DNA from: a virus
DNA length: 64,000 nt
IMG/VR virus record: IMGVR_UViG_3300043399_001092
Location: 1 to 64,000 of that record
Strand: one strand, 5' to 3'
Every line of letters starts with the position of its first letter. Positions within the stretch are counted from its first letter, which is position 1. Positions 28,914 to 38,917 of the stretch are shown one piece after another. The notes under the pieces are model-generated. The model was not told where the DNA came from. It saw only the letters and a program-made list of their open reading frames with translations, and made no database searches. Made by a program: the position numbers and the translations under genes.

Positions 28914-31900
28914 TTACTTAGAAGCACCTTCCATGAACTTAATGGCTTGTGTAAAGTCATACTTTCCACTTTGCATTAGTTTCCAAGCTTCAGCAAGATT
29001 TTCATCATTGTAGCTCCACTTACCGCCACTGGCTTCATTGATAGCTGCAACAGCTTCCTTAAATTTGCCGAAGCTCATATCTCTGGTGTTCTTGTACATA
29101 TCCTTGTACATCTGCGCCTTGTACAACTGATTACCCACATTGGAAAGGTCACTGAAGAACTGTCTTCCAAAGTCACGTTGAGCAGCGTCATTCTGCGATT
29201 GGATGTTCTGACGACGGATGCGTTCGGCAGCTTCCATAGCTCCCAAGTTCATCCTGGTATTGGCTTCTTCACCTCTAAGCGCATTGTTCATAGCTCTTTC
29301 CTCCAGTTTAGCTCTAATAGCATTTCTTTCAGCATTGGTGTACGTTTGCATATCCAAAGCTCTTTGAACGTTTGCACTCCGAGCTTGGTTCGATGCCAAT
29401 GCAGCATTACGGTTGTACATAGCTTCATTGAGAGCCGCAGCAAGGTTAACGTTTCTACCGGCCATCATGTTGTTGACCAACCCGGCTTCCCTGTTTAAAC
29501 GCAACTGTTCCTTCTCTGCTGGTTGCAAAGCATCGTACAGGGATTTACCCAGGGCAAGACCTTTAAGTCCAATAGAGGCGTACTCAAGAGGTCGTAGGCG
29601 CAAAGGATCTTCACCGAGGTCTGTAAGTTGAGTACCGGAAACAGCAGAAGGTTGACCTGTAGGAGTTGTTGCTACAGGTTGATCTGGAGTAGGAGTATAT
29701 TCAATTCCTTGTGCCGCTAAATAATCACTAAAGGATTGCGGTTGAGGTACAGGTATTCCATTTGCCTGAATATAATTTTCACTGTTAAACGTCGGAATAA
29801 CTTCCCTGTCTGAAGTGTAAGAAACCGTCGGTAAATTATCTTGAGAAAAATTTTCATAATCTTGTTGTCTTTGTTCAAGCTGCTGTTTTGCATTTAATAC
29901 AGATTGGGCAAATTGACCTAAATCTAAACCAAAAGGAAATGAATTATTTTTAGGTTTTTCTAAAGGAATTTGAACTTTAGCAGCTATCTCCTCCAAACTT
30001 TCTGTTGAAGGTTGAGGTATTAATTTAGGAAAAGGGTTTGGTTCATCAAGGTCTGCAGGATTTTCGTTTAAATAATTTTGCCATTTTTCATAAGCAATTT
30101 TTTTTGCAATATTGGACAAATCATTAATTGCAAAATTTGGTAAATTTCCGCCATTAGGATACTGCGTCATATACCCTCCGTTCTTCCACGTAGCCCTTGC
30201 ATACGCACGGAAGTGAGGATTACCTTCCAAGTTCTTCTTATGTCTTGCGTAGAACGCATCTTTAGCCTTCTCACTGGGGTTGTTCTTCAAGTCGGGATCA
30301 CCAAAGAACTTTACCGTTCCATCTGGACCAGTAACCTTATGCGTCTTCCCTTTGCGCTCACTGCTACGAGTAACCGTGTAGCCACCGTCACCAAACTCCG
30401 GTAGCATACCGCCCATTTCATAGTTAGCAAGATTTAGATCCGGCATAGAATCAATGAATCCACCATCCTCATGTTTCTTGGCCATAGCTTTAAACGTCTT
30501 AGCCAAGTTATACCGCTTAGAACCCGGAGGACAAGAAGGACCGCCGAACTTACTACCGGTACACACACCTTCGGTTCCCCGGCGTTTGATGGAAGCAGTA
30601 GCCTTTTGAATCCAACCACCTTTCTTATATTCATCCAAAGGTGCTTCCGGTACTTGCAGCATACCGCCGTTTTGATACGGGTAGGTAGGAAAGTCAAGAC
30701 CCCCTCCCCAACGGAACTCACCGCCTTCTTGGGGCATCTGTTGTTCCATACCTTGTGGCATTGGTTGACCTTGACCTTGTTGCATCATCTGTTGCTGCAT
30801 CATCATCTGCATCATCTGATCTTGGGACATTTGAGGTTGTCCTTGTTGCATCGGCATTTGTTGTTGCATCATAGCCTCTTGCTCTTGCATCTGTTGCATC
30901 TGTGCCATTTCTTCTTGTTCTTTCTGAATCCGTGCAGCTTCGTTCTTTTGGATAAGCATCTTCATTTCCTTCTCCATTGTCTTCTTGGACAAAGGATCGC
31001 GTTTACCTTTGTACCGGTTGGCAATGGACTTGGAAATTTGAGCAAAGGTTCTACCGTTCTCTCCAAGAGTATCGGAGAACACATAGTTGTTCCAGGATGT
31101 TTCTTTCTTCTCGATTTCACCAACGGCCTTTTTAGGGTTGGTAGTAGGATTACCGCGACCATCAATCATCTGACCGCCATCTTCGTGAGTAGGAGCGTTG
31201 TATTGTTTCAGCATACCGCCGTTTTCATGTTTGTAAAGTTGTTTGAAAGTAGGATTGTCGGTGTCTTCTCCCAACATCATTCTTTGTTCAAAAGGAAGAG
31301 CGTGTCTTGTTTCCCAAATATCTTGAGCAGTCTGAGGAAGGACTGGGAGCATACTTGTTTTTCCAAACGGTCCGGGAGAACGTTGTTGCATCTGAAGATT
31401 AAAGAGCGCATTTTCAATAGCTGTTTGTTTAGCTTGATCAACAACACCTTCTTTTCCGCTTAAAGAATATGCCTCAATAAAATCTAAACCTGGTTGAGCA
31501 ACATCTACTACTCCTTTAGCCACTTTACCTATTCCGGGAATCCATTGACCTACTGCCATTGCAGCCTGACCTTTATCTTTCCAAGTAGGGTAGTTGTATT
31601 GCATCCAACTAACATCTTCAGGAAACACCATCCGCAATGTTTCCGGATCCGAGTTGTTGAAAATTATTTGTTTTTCGTAATCAGTAAACTGCGGTCTTAT
31701 GGGATTCCCGTTATTGTTTGCGGCTTCTTCGGCAGAACGGTTTATTTTGTTGGCAATTAAGTTTTCAGCAACATATCGCATCTTTTCTTTTTCATAGGCT
31801 TCTTCTTTTTGCTTTTTGCTAAAACGAACACCCATTTGTTTTTTAGGATAGTTCTTTACAAAATCTTGTTTGGGATTCATTTGTTCATACTGCCTTGAAA

Positions 31901-32345
31901 TCTGTAACCATTCAGGTATTTGTCCTTTTACAGTTACACCTGGAAGTTCTCCTCCATAGTAGGGTTTTTCAGCAGCAGCTTTTTTTAGATTTTTTATAGC
32001 TGCCTTAGACTTAGGGTCTCCTCCACCCAAAGCTCCGCCATTTGCAAACTTCTTAGTATCCATCCCCGGAGTCATCTTTTCATTGGCCATCGTATTGCCA
32101 CTGGACAAACCATAAGGGTTAGCATTTGCAGTAGCTCTTGCTTTATTGGACATCTGCATCGGAGGTTGTTGCATCATAGGATTTTTTCCATCTATAAAAG
32201 CTGAAAGCATGTTGGCTCCAGTAGAAATTGCTGTTCCGACACCTGGAGCAAAAGCATTAATTGCCATCGAAGCAACAGGGGATTTTGCAACATCAACTAT
32301 TGCTTCAAGAGGATTGACAGACTGCCAAATTCGTTTCTTTCCCAT
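28914..32345 (-). CDS. Low-complexity virion protein with repeated NGG/DGG motifs
   Basis: 1143 residues. It has a hydrophobic N-terminal stretch (SMAINAFAPGVGTAI). At about 465-540 there is a Met/Gln-rich tract made of MQQQ-type repeats. A short motif of the form aromatic/His-x-N/D-GG-hydrophobic recurs along the protein: FANGGAL, HENGGML, HEDGGQM, YQNGGML, HEDGGFI, YEMGGML, WKNGGYM, YPNGGNL. The C-terminal ~200 residues are alanine-rich helices (LNEAMYNRNAALASNQAR). The ATG overlaps the muzzle gene stop (TAATG at 32343-32347). Homologues with such motifs occur next to the muzzle gene in crAss-like phages. It is probably a virion-internal or ejected protein; the motif function is unknown. 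Confidence 0.7.
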   Translation of the reverse strand: MGKKRIWQSVNPLEAIVDVAKSPVASMAINAFAPGVGTAISTGANMLSAFIDGKNPMMQQPPMQMSNKARATANANPYGLSSGNTMANEKMTPGMDTKKFANGGALGGGDPKSKAAIKNLKKAAAEKPYYGGELPGVTVKGQIPEWLQISRQYEQMNPKQDFVKNYPKKQMGVRFSKKQKEEAYEKEKMRYVAENLIANKINRSAEEAANNNGNPIRPQFTDYEKQIIFNNSDPETLRMVFPEDVSWMQYNYPTWKDKGQAAMAVGQWIPGIGKVAKGVVDVAQPGLDFIEAYSLSGKEGVVDQAKQTAIENALFNLQMQQRSPGPFGKTSMLPVLPQTAQDIWETRHALPFEQRMMLGEDTDNPTFKQLYKHENGGMLKQYNAPTHEDGGQMIDGRGNPTTNPKKAVGEIEKKETSWNNYVFSDTLGENGRTFAQISKSIANRYKGKRDPLSKKTMEKEMKMLIQKNEAARIQKEQEEMAQMQQMQEQEAMMQQQMPMQQGQPQMSQDQMMQMMMQQQMMQQGQGQPMPQGMEQQMPQEGGEFRWGGGLDFPTYPYQNGGMLQVPEAPLDEYKKGGWIQKATASIKRRGTEGVCTGSKFGGPSCPPGSKRYNLAKTFKAMAKKHEDGGFIDSMPDLNLANYEMGGMLPEFGDGGYTVTRSSERKGKTHKVTGPDGTVKFFGDPDLKNNPSEKAKDAFYARHKKNLEGNPHFRAYARATWKNGGYMTQYPNGGNLPNFAINDLSNIAKKIAYEKWQNYLNENPADLDEPNPFPKLIPQPSTESLEEIAAKVQIPLEKPKNNSFPFGLDLGQFAQSVLNAKQQLEQRQQDYENFSQDNLPTVSYTSDREVIPTFNSENYIQANGIPVPQPQSFSDYLAAQGIEYTPTPDQPVATTPTGQPSAVSGTQLTDLGEDPLRLRPLEYASIGLKGLALGKSLYDALQPAEKEQLRLNREAGLVNNMMAGRNVNLAAALNEAMYNRNAALASNQARSANVQRALDMQTYTNAERNAIRAKLEERAMNNALRGEEANTRMNLGAMEAAERIRRQNIQSQNDAAQRDFGRQFFSDLSNVGNQLYKAQMYKDMYKNTRDMSFGKFKEAVAAINEASGGKWSYNDENLAEAWKLMQSGKYDFTQAIKFMEGASK

Positions 32346-35300
32346 TATCGAGGAGTTTTAATAGTTGTAACTGAATTGATGTTAATTGCTGTTCCATAAC
32401 TGGGAGTTTCCGGTTCATACCACAACCGGGTTGCAGCCCATTTACCCCGTACAAAGTCCATATTGAACGCTGACGCGGTTGTATCTATGTTGGTAGGTAC
32501 TAAGTCCACCCAACCATTTCCGAAGCCGTCAGCGTCAAAATACGACTGTATATCGGCCCATCCACGGGATACTACGGGAATACCGGTTGCCAAGTTGTAA
32601 AAACCACTGGTACGGTACTCATCCGCTACCCTCATTACATTCTTTGTGGTAGCACTGTAACCAATGTTTCCCCACGGGTTGGAAATTTGGTTCTGCAAAG
32701 ATATATCCACTTTGCCGCTATTCTGCTCTTCGTTGTACACCATAGCCCCATCAATGGTTCCATAGTTGTTGTCTTCTACCCATTGCCGGGTAATACCGTC
32801 CCAGTACTTGGTGTGACCGACCCACTTAAGGGAATCCACATTGAACGTCTGAAAGCTCTTGGTAACGGTTTCTACAAACGATGGCCACATAGAACCGTAG
32901 AAACTCAAGAACGTATCTGTTCCATGTTTCCAAGCGTAGTCGTTGTGACGATCGTTGAACGTGTAGAAGTACATGTTGTCACTGTAACTGTACGATGGCA
33001 TATAAGAGTGCCACGATACCCAGGACTTGTTGAGGAACGAGTAGGACATCGTCCAACATCGGCTGATAAAGTAGTCCTTGTTGTCGAATCCAATGTCTTC
33101 ATAACTTTCCCCGTTCCAGTGCGCAAATACACACTTATCCACATCGTAGTACAAGTTGTCCTCGATTACTTCAGCCGGAGGTTCAGCAGGTTTATACCCC
33201 AAAAACGCAAACAGGTTAAGTATTTCAAAGTCACGCTTCATTACTATCAGCCGTCTGAACCGAGGATCGTACACACACCGTACTCCTACACCTTTGACCG
33301 AGTTGTTGTTGACGCAGCAATAGTCGTTAATACCGAACAACTGTAACTGTTGCAGCAACTTCATGGGAAGGTTATCCCTAAACCAGTTCTTGGTTCCTTG
33401 TGCAGATATTTCCTGTACACCCTCAAAGAACTGAAACACCCGGCCGTCTTTTGCATCTATCCAACAGTGACCAAAGGGAGTATCGCAGATAGACTGAGGT
33501 TCATCTGCACCGGCATAACCAAAGTTCCTACGTTGTACAGCCTCCGGCGGAATGGACAAGAAGTCACCAGTGCCGATGTACAGGTTGGTCTGGTCCAGTT
33601 GCATCTGTTGTGGGTTGGGAGCCATAAACCAAGTAGTGTCCTGGGTATGTACCAACATCCGGTTTTTATCGAACCACAGACCGGTTATATCACCCGTAGT
33701 AGCATCCAGATCAAGATAGTCGTTTGCAGCATTGACTCTCCAGTTCTCGGATACAGATTCATCCTGGGACTTGGGCGACCAAATGATACGGGTAGGATAA
33801 AGACCGTAACAGTCGGAACAGTAGTTGATGAACCGGTTGTAGTTTGTTCCCGTATCTACACGATTGACAAAAGCGTAGTCTTGGTTCAACCTAAACTCTT
33901 CTTCAGCAGCATTGTCGTAACGAGAAAGTATTTCAAAAGTGTCAAGGAAAAATCCTTGCAGATAAGGTATATTATTATCCGATTGAAGGACAAAATTTAC
34001 CATCCCTTGCAATCCCACATAGTGATGTGGAAAGTAAAACGAGTTAGGAAATATAGTTCCGTGTCGCAATTCAGAGTTAATGTCGCTTTCAAATCCAGAA
34101 AACATTACACCTCTCATTTGAGCACCTACTCCATAAGCCAAACTACTCTGTCCTTTTGGAGCAAGTTTCTTAAAGCCAAAAAAGTTTATGAAGCAATCAC
34201 CGTTAAAAAATGAGTAGCTTTTGTCGCCAGTAACTTTTTTTAGAAGTATTGTATCTGTATTAAAAAGATCCGAGTTTACGTTTGGATTAAATTTCTTTAC
34301 TGCCACATAGTGACACTTTTGATCTTGGTAAACTTGAGGATTTCCGTTAAGTCCTGTTGTATCAAGTATTACACAAGAGGCATTTGTAAAGTAATCAATG
34401 TCAGCGTTCAGTTTTGAAAAAGTAGCTGAATGATAAACATTTGACATGTTTAACGGATAGATGTCCGTACCTATCAAAAACCCTTGTGCATCGTAACTTC
34501 GAGGAGATACATACTTTGACTCTTCGATATTTCTGTTGTACCACTCCTCGAACAAGTCCGGCTGTGTCCATTTTTCTTGTCCGAGAAACAAAGTCCACAT
34601 TCCATCAGGGTGTCCATTGTCGTTAAATCCAACATACGAATAGTATTTGGTTCCCTCTCTTCTATAATAATACCCGCTATGACTTGAAGGATAAAACTTT
34701 TGTCGAGGCGAGTGAAAAATTGTAATATTGAATTCTTCTATTTGTGGTCTTCCCACTTGAACTATATTTAGTCCCTCGGTTACAAAATAGTCGTTTGATG
34801 CAGTAACCGGAATTGCGCTTGAATACAAAGCTCCACTTATCGGGTTTGAAGGATAGGTGAAATTTATACTTGCCGGAAACATTGGAAATGCATCAGAGTA
34901 ATACGGGTACTTTCCGCTATCTGCTTCGGCAGCACCGTTTGAATAAACAGGACTTGGGTTATACCTTATGGCATGATATAAGATTCCTTTGTCTATAACC
35001 GTTGAATTTTCTGGAGTTCTTTTGGTAATTCCTATTTCATAATACTCGACATCATTTGCGTATTGTGCTGGAAATTGTACATTAAACACACAAAGACTTA
35101 TCTTTTTCTTTTCACCAAGCTGTGTGTTGAAATCAAGTTTCCAAAGGTAATCTACGCAACCAAGATCGGGTACACGATGATGTCTAATATATTCTCCGGT
35201 TAAAGCATTGCCCCAGTAATCTTCGCCCCAATAATCCTGCCCATCGCAAGATTCAACTTCGGGATATTTTTCTTCGCATTGATAGTAGGCCATTACATTT

Positions 35301-36961
35301 AAGTAATCACCGTTTGTAAAATTATAGTTGATGCCAGTATTGAACAAAAGCCATCGAGGAATAAGTGTATTACCAACGGTTCCTTTTGCAGGGTCAGTAT
35401 TTAACCCATATCCAATATCTGTTGTAACTGTCGTTACTCCAAACTGTTTTACCTCTTCAATATCAATCTGGTCGGATGTTCCTATACCGACACCTGTTTC
35501 AACAACTAAAGTGTAACTATCCCATCCTTCTCCTGTTGGACACAAAGGTCTTGTGTAACTATAGGCATTTCCTGAAGACACCATCATCAAATTTGACAAC
35601 GTGTTTATAGAAATGTCCGATTGTTTAAAAACACCTGCTGCATCCATTGGCCTTCCAGGAACGTGAAACTGCGGTCCCGTAATTCCTCCTTTCATTACTG
35701 GACGAATCCAAATGGAGTACACCTCGTCCGACATAAACGTTGTATGGTTTATGTAAAAGGATGCTGTGTTGTTTCTTGGAAGATTGTAAGGATAGGACTG
35801 ACCTCTTGCAAAAACAGCCGCCGGGTTATTGTTTGACGGAAACTGAAAAGGAAAGTACAATACGTACGGAGGTGCATATTGAGCAATATCGTCTGAGTTT
35901 TGAGGAACTTCCTCTACTGTCCAGTTAACAAGAGCTTTTGAAATCTCTCTTTGGAAAATAGACCAATCGTATGTCTTCTCCTCAAGATTAGCTCTCACCA
36001 ATCTCCCGGTTACAATCTCGTGGGTTTTGGACTTGGTGTAAAAGGAATTGGGTACAACCAACGGTTTAGCGTCCGCTCTGGTCACACTGGAAGCGTTTAG
36101 CGTAGAAAACTCCAAGTACGTTACTGTGTCCGTTATCTGCCTCAAGTCGTTTGTGTAGAACGTCTCATACGTCAATCCGTCACCGGTACGATAGATATTG
36201 GCGTACAACCGTAGGTAGATAACGTTCTCCGGAACGTTGGTCACAGAAAACCGCAAACGTTTATTGGTTAACGGAACACCACCGTCAGTAGCCGGTACTT
36301 GTTCGATATTAGCACCACCGTCACTGTTGTCAACAATGATAATCTGCGCCAACTCGTTACTTACACCGATACGGTTAAGGTCACGGTCAAGGCACTCCAC
36401 AAAGAACGTGTACGATCCCAAAGGAAGTGCGCCACCAATCAACGTAGTTTCATAAGACAGAATCGGCTGCCGGGTAAAGAAAGCTAAATCTGCTTTGGTG
36501 CAGTCAAACTCTTCTCCTGTATAGTAATCCTGCAACCGGTCAATATTGAGGTACTTATCCGTATTCTTACCATCGTACAGCGTTATTACTCGCTCACAGC
36601 CGTTGATGATCTTGAACACCCCTCGGATAGGGTAGCAAGGGTCAAAACCAAGACAATCGGTTGCCAATATCTGTTGGTAGGTACAGTCCATTGCTACACC
36701 CAAGTAAGACGTAGTACCGTCCGTAGAACACACCAACACTGAGTTGTTGTTCATTTCAACGTGACCAACAACCGTTTGTCCAGTACCTACCTGATAGCAG
36801 AATTGATTAGAAGCCTCGGATACCAAGTTTCCATCAAACTCTGCATCGGAGACGTTCATGTTGAGGGCAGAACGCCAAGTACCCTCCGGTTGATCCAGAG
36901 GGTGCATATCGGTGATTAGACCTTTTATAGGTTTGTCGGGTTTTTCTTCGATCAGGTCCAT
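32345..36961 (-). CDS. Tail muzzle/nozzle-like protein
   Basis: 1538 residues, beta-rich, without transmembrane segments. The N terminus (KPIKGLITDMHPLDQPEG, then TWRSALNMNV) resembles the beginning of podoviral nozzle and crAss-like muzzle proteins, in which a 'glitnd..pl.qp.gt...a.N' strand forms part of the propeller that closes the tail tip. Many Tyr, Trp and Asn residues. The size is in line with crAss-like muzzle proteins. It is followed by the cargo genes and preceded by ring proteins, the expected order. It likely forms the distal gatekeeper of the tail. The call rests on N-terminal resemblance and gene order. Confidence 0.7.
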   Translation of the reverse strand: MDLIEEKPDKPIKGLITDMHPLDQPEGTWRSALNMNVSDAEFDGNLVSEASNQFCYQVGTGQTVVGHVEMNNNSVLVCSTDGTTSYLGVAMDCTYQQILATDCLGFDPCYPIRGVFKIINGCERVITLYDGKNTDKYLNIDRLQDYYTGEEFDCTKADLAFFTRQPILSYETTLIGGALPLGSYTFFVECLDRDLNRIGVSNELAQIIIVDNSDGGANIEQVPATDGGVPLTNKRLRFSVTNVPENVIYLRLYANIYRTGDGLTYETFYTNDLRQITDTVTYLEFSTLNASSVTRADAKPLVVPNSFYTKSKTHEIVTGRLVRANLEEKTYDWSIFQREISKALVNWTVEEVPQNSDDIAQYAPPYVLYFPFQFPSNNNPAAVFARGQSYPYNLPRNNTASFYINHTTFMSDEVYSIWIRPVMKGGITGPQFHVPGRPMDAAGVFKQSDISINTLSNLMMVSSGNAYSYTRPLCPTGEGWDSYTLVVETGVGIGTSDQIDIEEVKQFGVTTVTTDIGYGLNTDPAKGTVGNTLIPRWLLFNTGINYNFTNGDYLNVMAYYQCEEKYPEVESCDGQDYWGEDYWGNALTGEYIRHHRVPDLGCVDYLWKLDFNTQLGEKKKISLCVFNVQFPAQYANDVEYYEIGITKRTPENSTVIDKGILYHAIRYNPSPVYSNGAAEADSGKYPYYSDAFPMFPASINFTYPSNPISGALYSSAIPVTASNDYFVTEGLNIVQVGRPQIEEFNITIFHSPRQKFYPSSHSGYYYRREGTKYYSYVGFNDNGHPDGMWTLFLGQEKWTQPDLFEEWYNRNIEESKYVSPRSYDAQGFLIGTDIYPLNMSNVYHSATFSKLNADIDYFTNASCVILDTTGLNGNPQVYQDQKCHYVAVKKFNPNVNSDLFNTDTILLKKVTGDKSYSFFNGDCFINFFGFKKLAPKGQSSLAYGVGAQMRGVMFSGFESDINSELRHGTIFPNSFYFPHHYVGLQGMVNFVLQSDNNIPYLQGFFLDTFEILSRYDNAAEEEFRLNQDYAFVNRVDTGTNYNRFINYCSDCYGLYPTRIIWSPKSQDESVSENWRVNAANDYLDLDATTGDITGLWFDKNRMLVHTQDTTWFMAPNPQQMQLDQTNLYIGTGDFLSIPPEAVQRRNFGYAGADEPQSICDTPFGHCWIDAKDGRVFQFFEGVQEISAQGTKNWFRDNLPMKLLQQLQLFGINDYCCVNNNSVKGVGVRCVYDPRFRRLIVMKRDFEILNLFAFLGYKPAEPPAEVIEDNLYYDVDKCVFAHWNGESYEDIGFDNKDYFISRCWTMSYSFLNKSWVSWHSYMPSYSYSDNMYFYTFNDRHNDYAWKHGTDTFLSFYGSMWPSFVETVTKSFQTFNVDSLKWVGHTKYWDGITRQWVEDNNYGTIDGAMVYNEEQNSGKVDISLQNQISNPWGNIGYSATTKNVMRVADEYRTSGFYNLATGIPVVSRGWADIQSYFDADGFGNGWVDLVPTNIDTTASAFNMDFVRGKWAATRLWYEPETPSYGTAININSVTTIKTPR

Positions 36962-37770
36962 ACAGATTTGAATCTAAGGTAAACAAGGTTTCTTCCTTGG
37001 ATGCTGTTGATCTTACGTCTATCCAATCCATGAGCAATAGCACGACCCCGGAATCTCTTCAGACGTATTTCAGCTTTCTGTAGAGCATCATCGGCAATCT
37101 TCATCATTGCCTCTTCTTTGGTCCACATTCTGTTCCTGGCTTCCATTGCTTCCGCATAAAAAGCCAATCCTTGTTTGAGGTCTTCATCATCCGGAATCAT
37201 GGGAGTACCATCGTCACAGGTAACTTCACCGAGGTAGTCAAAACAAATCCATCCGGTTGCATGGTTATGGACTACCATGTTGCCATTGTGGTTGAGGGAG
37301 AAGTAGCTGCTACACGTCAGATTAGTCGGATTGGGACAGTCTTCACAGAATACGTTATTGGCCGTTCCCATGTAGATCAGTTCCTCACCGCGTTTGTACA
37401 CCACCGAGTTTTCCCATATGCGATAGAACACCGTGGTACAGGGAGGTCCAATGGTATCTGCAAGGGTACTTTCACCTTGAGGAGTAGTATCCTCCGCAGT
37501 AGCTGTAGAAGTGGAACAGAGGTCTTCCACGTCACTTTGACACGGCATATCCTCCCACCAGGTAACCCGGACTATCCGCTTCCAGTCACAGGGTAGTTCA
37601 ACCCGGTTGTCTTTGACTTCCAGTACTTCAATCTTACGCTCAAAGCGGTTCGACAATTCCATCGTCCGATAAGCTTGGATAGCTAAATCAAGGATGGTAT
37701 CATCATCGGTTTGTTTGCGCATGTTTTGGGAAACATACGACAGAACGGTTTTTATAGGGATGTATCTCAT
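36952..37770 (-). CDS. Tail ring/adaptor protein (T7 gp11 / P22 gp4-like, tentative)
   Basis: 272 residues. The N-terminal helix pair (VLSYVSQNMRKQTDDDTILDLAIQ) followed by a beta region (LEVKDNRVELPCDWKRIV) is the layout of podoviral adaptor or tail-tubular A proteins, whose helices pack on the portal or upper ring. It contains a central Cys cluster (CSTSTATAED, CEDCPN, LTCSS). The last ~60 residues are basic helices (MKIADDALQKAEIRLKRFRGR). It overlaps the muzzle gene start by 10 bases and the next gene by ATGA. Probably one of the crAss-like tail ring proteins. Confidence 0.6.
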   Translation of the reverse strand: MRYIPIKTVLSYVSQNMRKQTDDDTILDLAIQAYRTMELSNRFERKIEVLEVKDNRVELPCDWKRIVRVTWWEDMPCQSDVEDLCSTSTATAEDTTPQGESTLADTIGPPCTTVFYRIWENSVVYKRGEELIYMGTANNVFCEDCPNPTNLTCSSYFSLNHNGNMVVHNHATGWICFDYLGEVTCDDGTPMIPDDEDLKQGLAFYAEAMEARNRMWTKEEAMMKIADDALQKAEIRLKRFRGRAIAHGLDRRKINSIQGRNLVYLRFKSVWT

Positions 37771-38237
37771 GTTCGTCCAGAGAAATTAAAGAAATCAACT
37801 TTGTCGCACCGGTCGAGGAACGTTTTTTTGGCAATAGTGAACTTGTACAGATCGGTAGCTCTATGGTTTCCCTTGCGCCAATCCACCAGTAACCCATAAC
37901 CGTCGTTCATCGGCATCTTGTCTGTTATCCACAGACCCTTATCCCGGTGCGTATGTCCATATCTCTTGATGCTTTTGGCAAAGGATACCCTTGACCTTTT
38001 GTATTTCTTCAATCGAAGAACTCCCAGTTTATAGGGCAGTTCAACCGGTAGGCCCTGGAACAAGGTATCCAGTAACCCATCAAAGTGCTTATACAGGATC
38101 TTCTTCCACTCTTCGAACGTCACCGAGTACTCATCATCGGTTCGTTCTTTCTTTGGAACATACGGCTTTGAGTTACCACACTGCTTCTTGTGTTCGTACA
38201 TCATGTACAGCTCCATCAGACCTACACGTTTTTTCAT
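37767..38237 (-). CDS. Small structural protein of the tail block
   Basis: 156 residues, basic, starting MKKRVGLMELYMMYEHKK. It contains TFEEWKKILYKHFDGLLDTL and a basic KLGVLRLKKYKRSRVSFAKS segment that could contact DNA or RNA. No known motif. It lies between two ring-like proteins and overlaps both by four or one bases, so coupled expression and a virion-assembly role are likely. In crAss-like phages a conserved small protein occurs at this point; function unknown. Confidence 0.6.
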   Translation of the reverse strand: MKKRVGLMELYMMYEHKKQCGNSKPYVPKKERTDDEYSVTFEEWKKILYKHFDGLLDTLFQGLPVELPYKLGVLRLKKYKRSRVSFAKSIKRYGHTHRDKGLWITDKMPMNDGYGLLVDWRKGNHRATDLYKFTIAKKTFLDRCDKVDFFNFSGRT

Positions 38238-38917
38238 TAGTTCGTTGGATTAGCGTTGTTCGTCATATCGTGGGGGAACTGCTCTTTGATACCCAAGAAC
38301 TTCAGTACCCTTTCGTAGGCCATTAGTTCATAAGCACCTTTCATCTGAAGATCTACCAGGTACGGGTCAATACACGTTTCCCCGGTGTAGTTGCCGTTCT
38401 CATCACACTTGGGTATGGAAGCCAGTTCAACTACATCTTCGGGAACCATGTCCACCCGTACTACCCGAGGGCGTACGTTGTTGGTATCTGCGTTCCACAA
38501 GATAAGGTAGCGATCCCGGATCTCCCAACCAATAGCGTTCTTTCTGAATTGCGACCACTTAAAAGACTCGGCTTGTTCTTTGGTCATGGGAACCAAACGT
38601 TGTTCACCGAGCGTATAAACCTCCATACTATCCCGGACACGTTGCGTCAAAGATCGAGGAATCTGGAACTTAGACTTGAGTACCACGCATCCAACGGGTA
38701 CACAGGAACAGTCGTGTGATGTTGCCACACACATTGGTACACAGATAGAGTATCTGTCGAAGTTAGACTTGAACTCAAACTTGTTGTACTCCTTGTCCAG
38801 GATTTCTGCCCTGGCTTTAGCGAGTAGTTCGTAGAGCAACTCATCAGTGTAGGTATTGTCGTCACTGGTCTTGTTGATCAGCGACCTGATTATCGATATT
38901 CCTTCTTGTACGGTCAT
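38237..38917 (-). CDS. Tail ring/connector protein with cysteine cluster
   Basis: 226 residues. The N terminus has adaptor-like helices (ISIIRSLINKTSDDNTYTDE, LLYELLAKARAEILDKEY). A dense Cys stretch follows (CVPMCVATSHDCSCVPVGC, residues ~57-75), then a beta domain, and a C-terminal helix (LQMKGAYELMAYERVLKFLG). The layout is like other connector or ring proteins of this block. The cysteine cluster could bind metal or form disulfides in the mature particle; this is inference. It overlaps the downstream nuclease gene by 56 bases. Confidence 0.6.
   Translation of the reverse strand: MTVQEGISIIRSLINKTSDDNTYTDELLYELLAKARAEILDKEYNKFEFKSNFDRYSICVPMCVATSHDCSCVPVGCVVLKSKFQIPRSLTQRVRDSMEVYTLGEQRLVPMTKEQAESFKWSQFRKNAIGWEIRDRYLILWNADTNNVRPRVVRVDMVPEDVVELASIPKCDENGNYTGETCIDPYLVDLQMKGAYELMAYERVLKFLGIKEQFPHDMTNNANPTN

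Noticed and set aside
30471-31463. His/Leu-rich plus-strand frame
   Set aside because: It is the complement of the Met/Gln-rich tract of the 1143-residue virion protein; the repeats are simply CAT/TTG read backwards.
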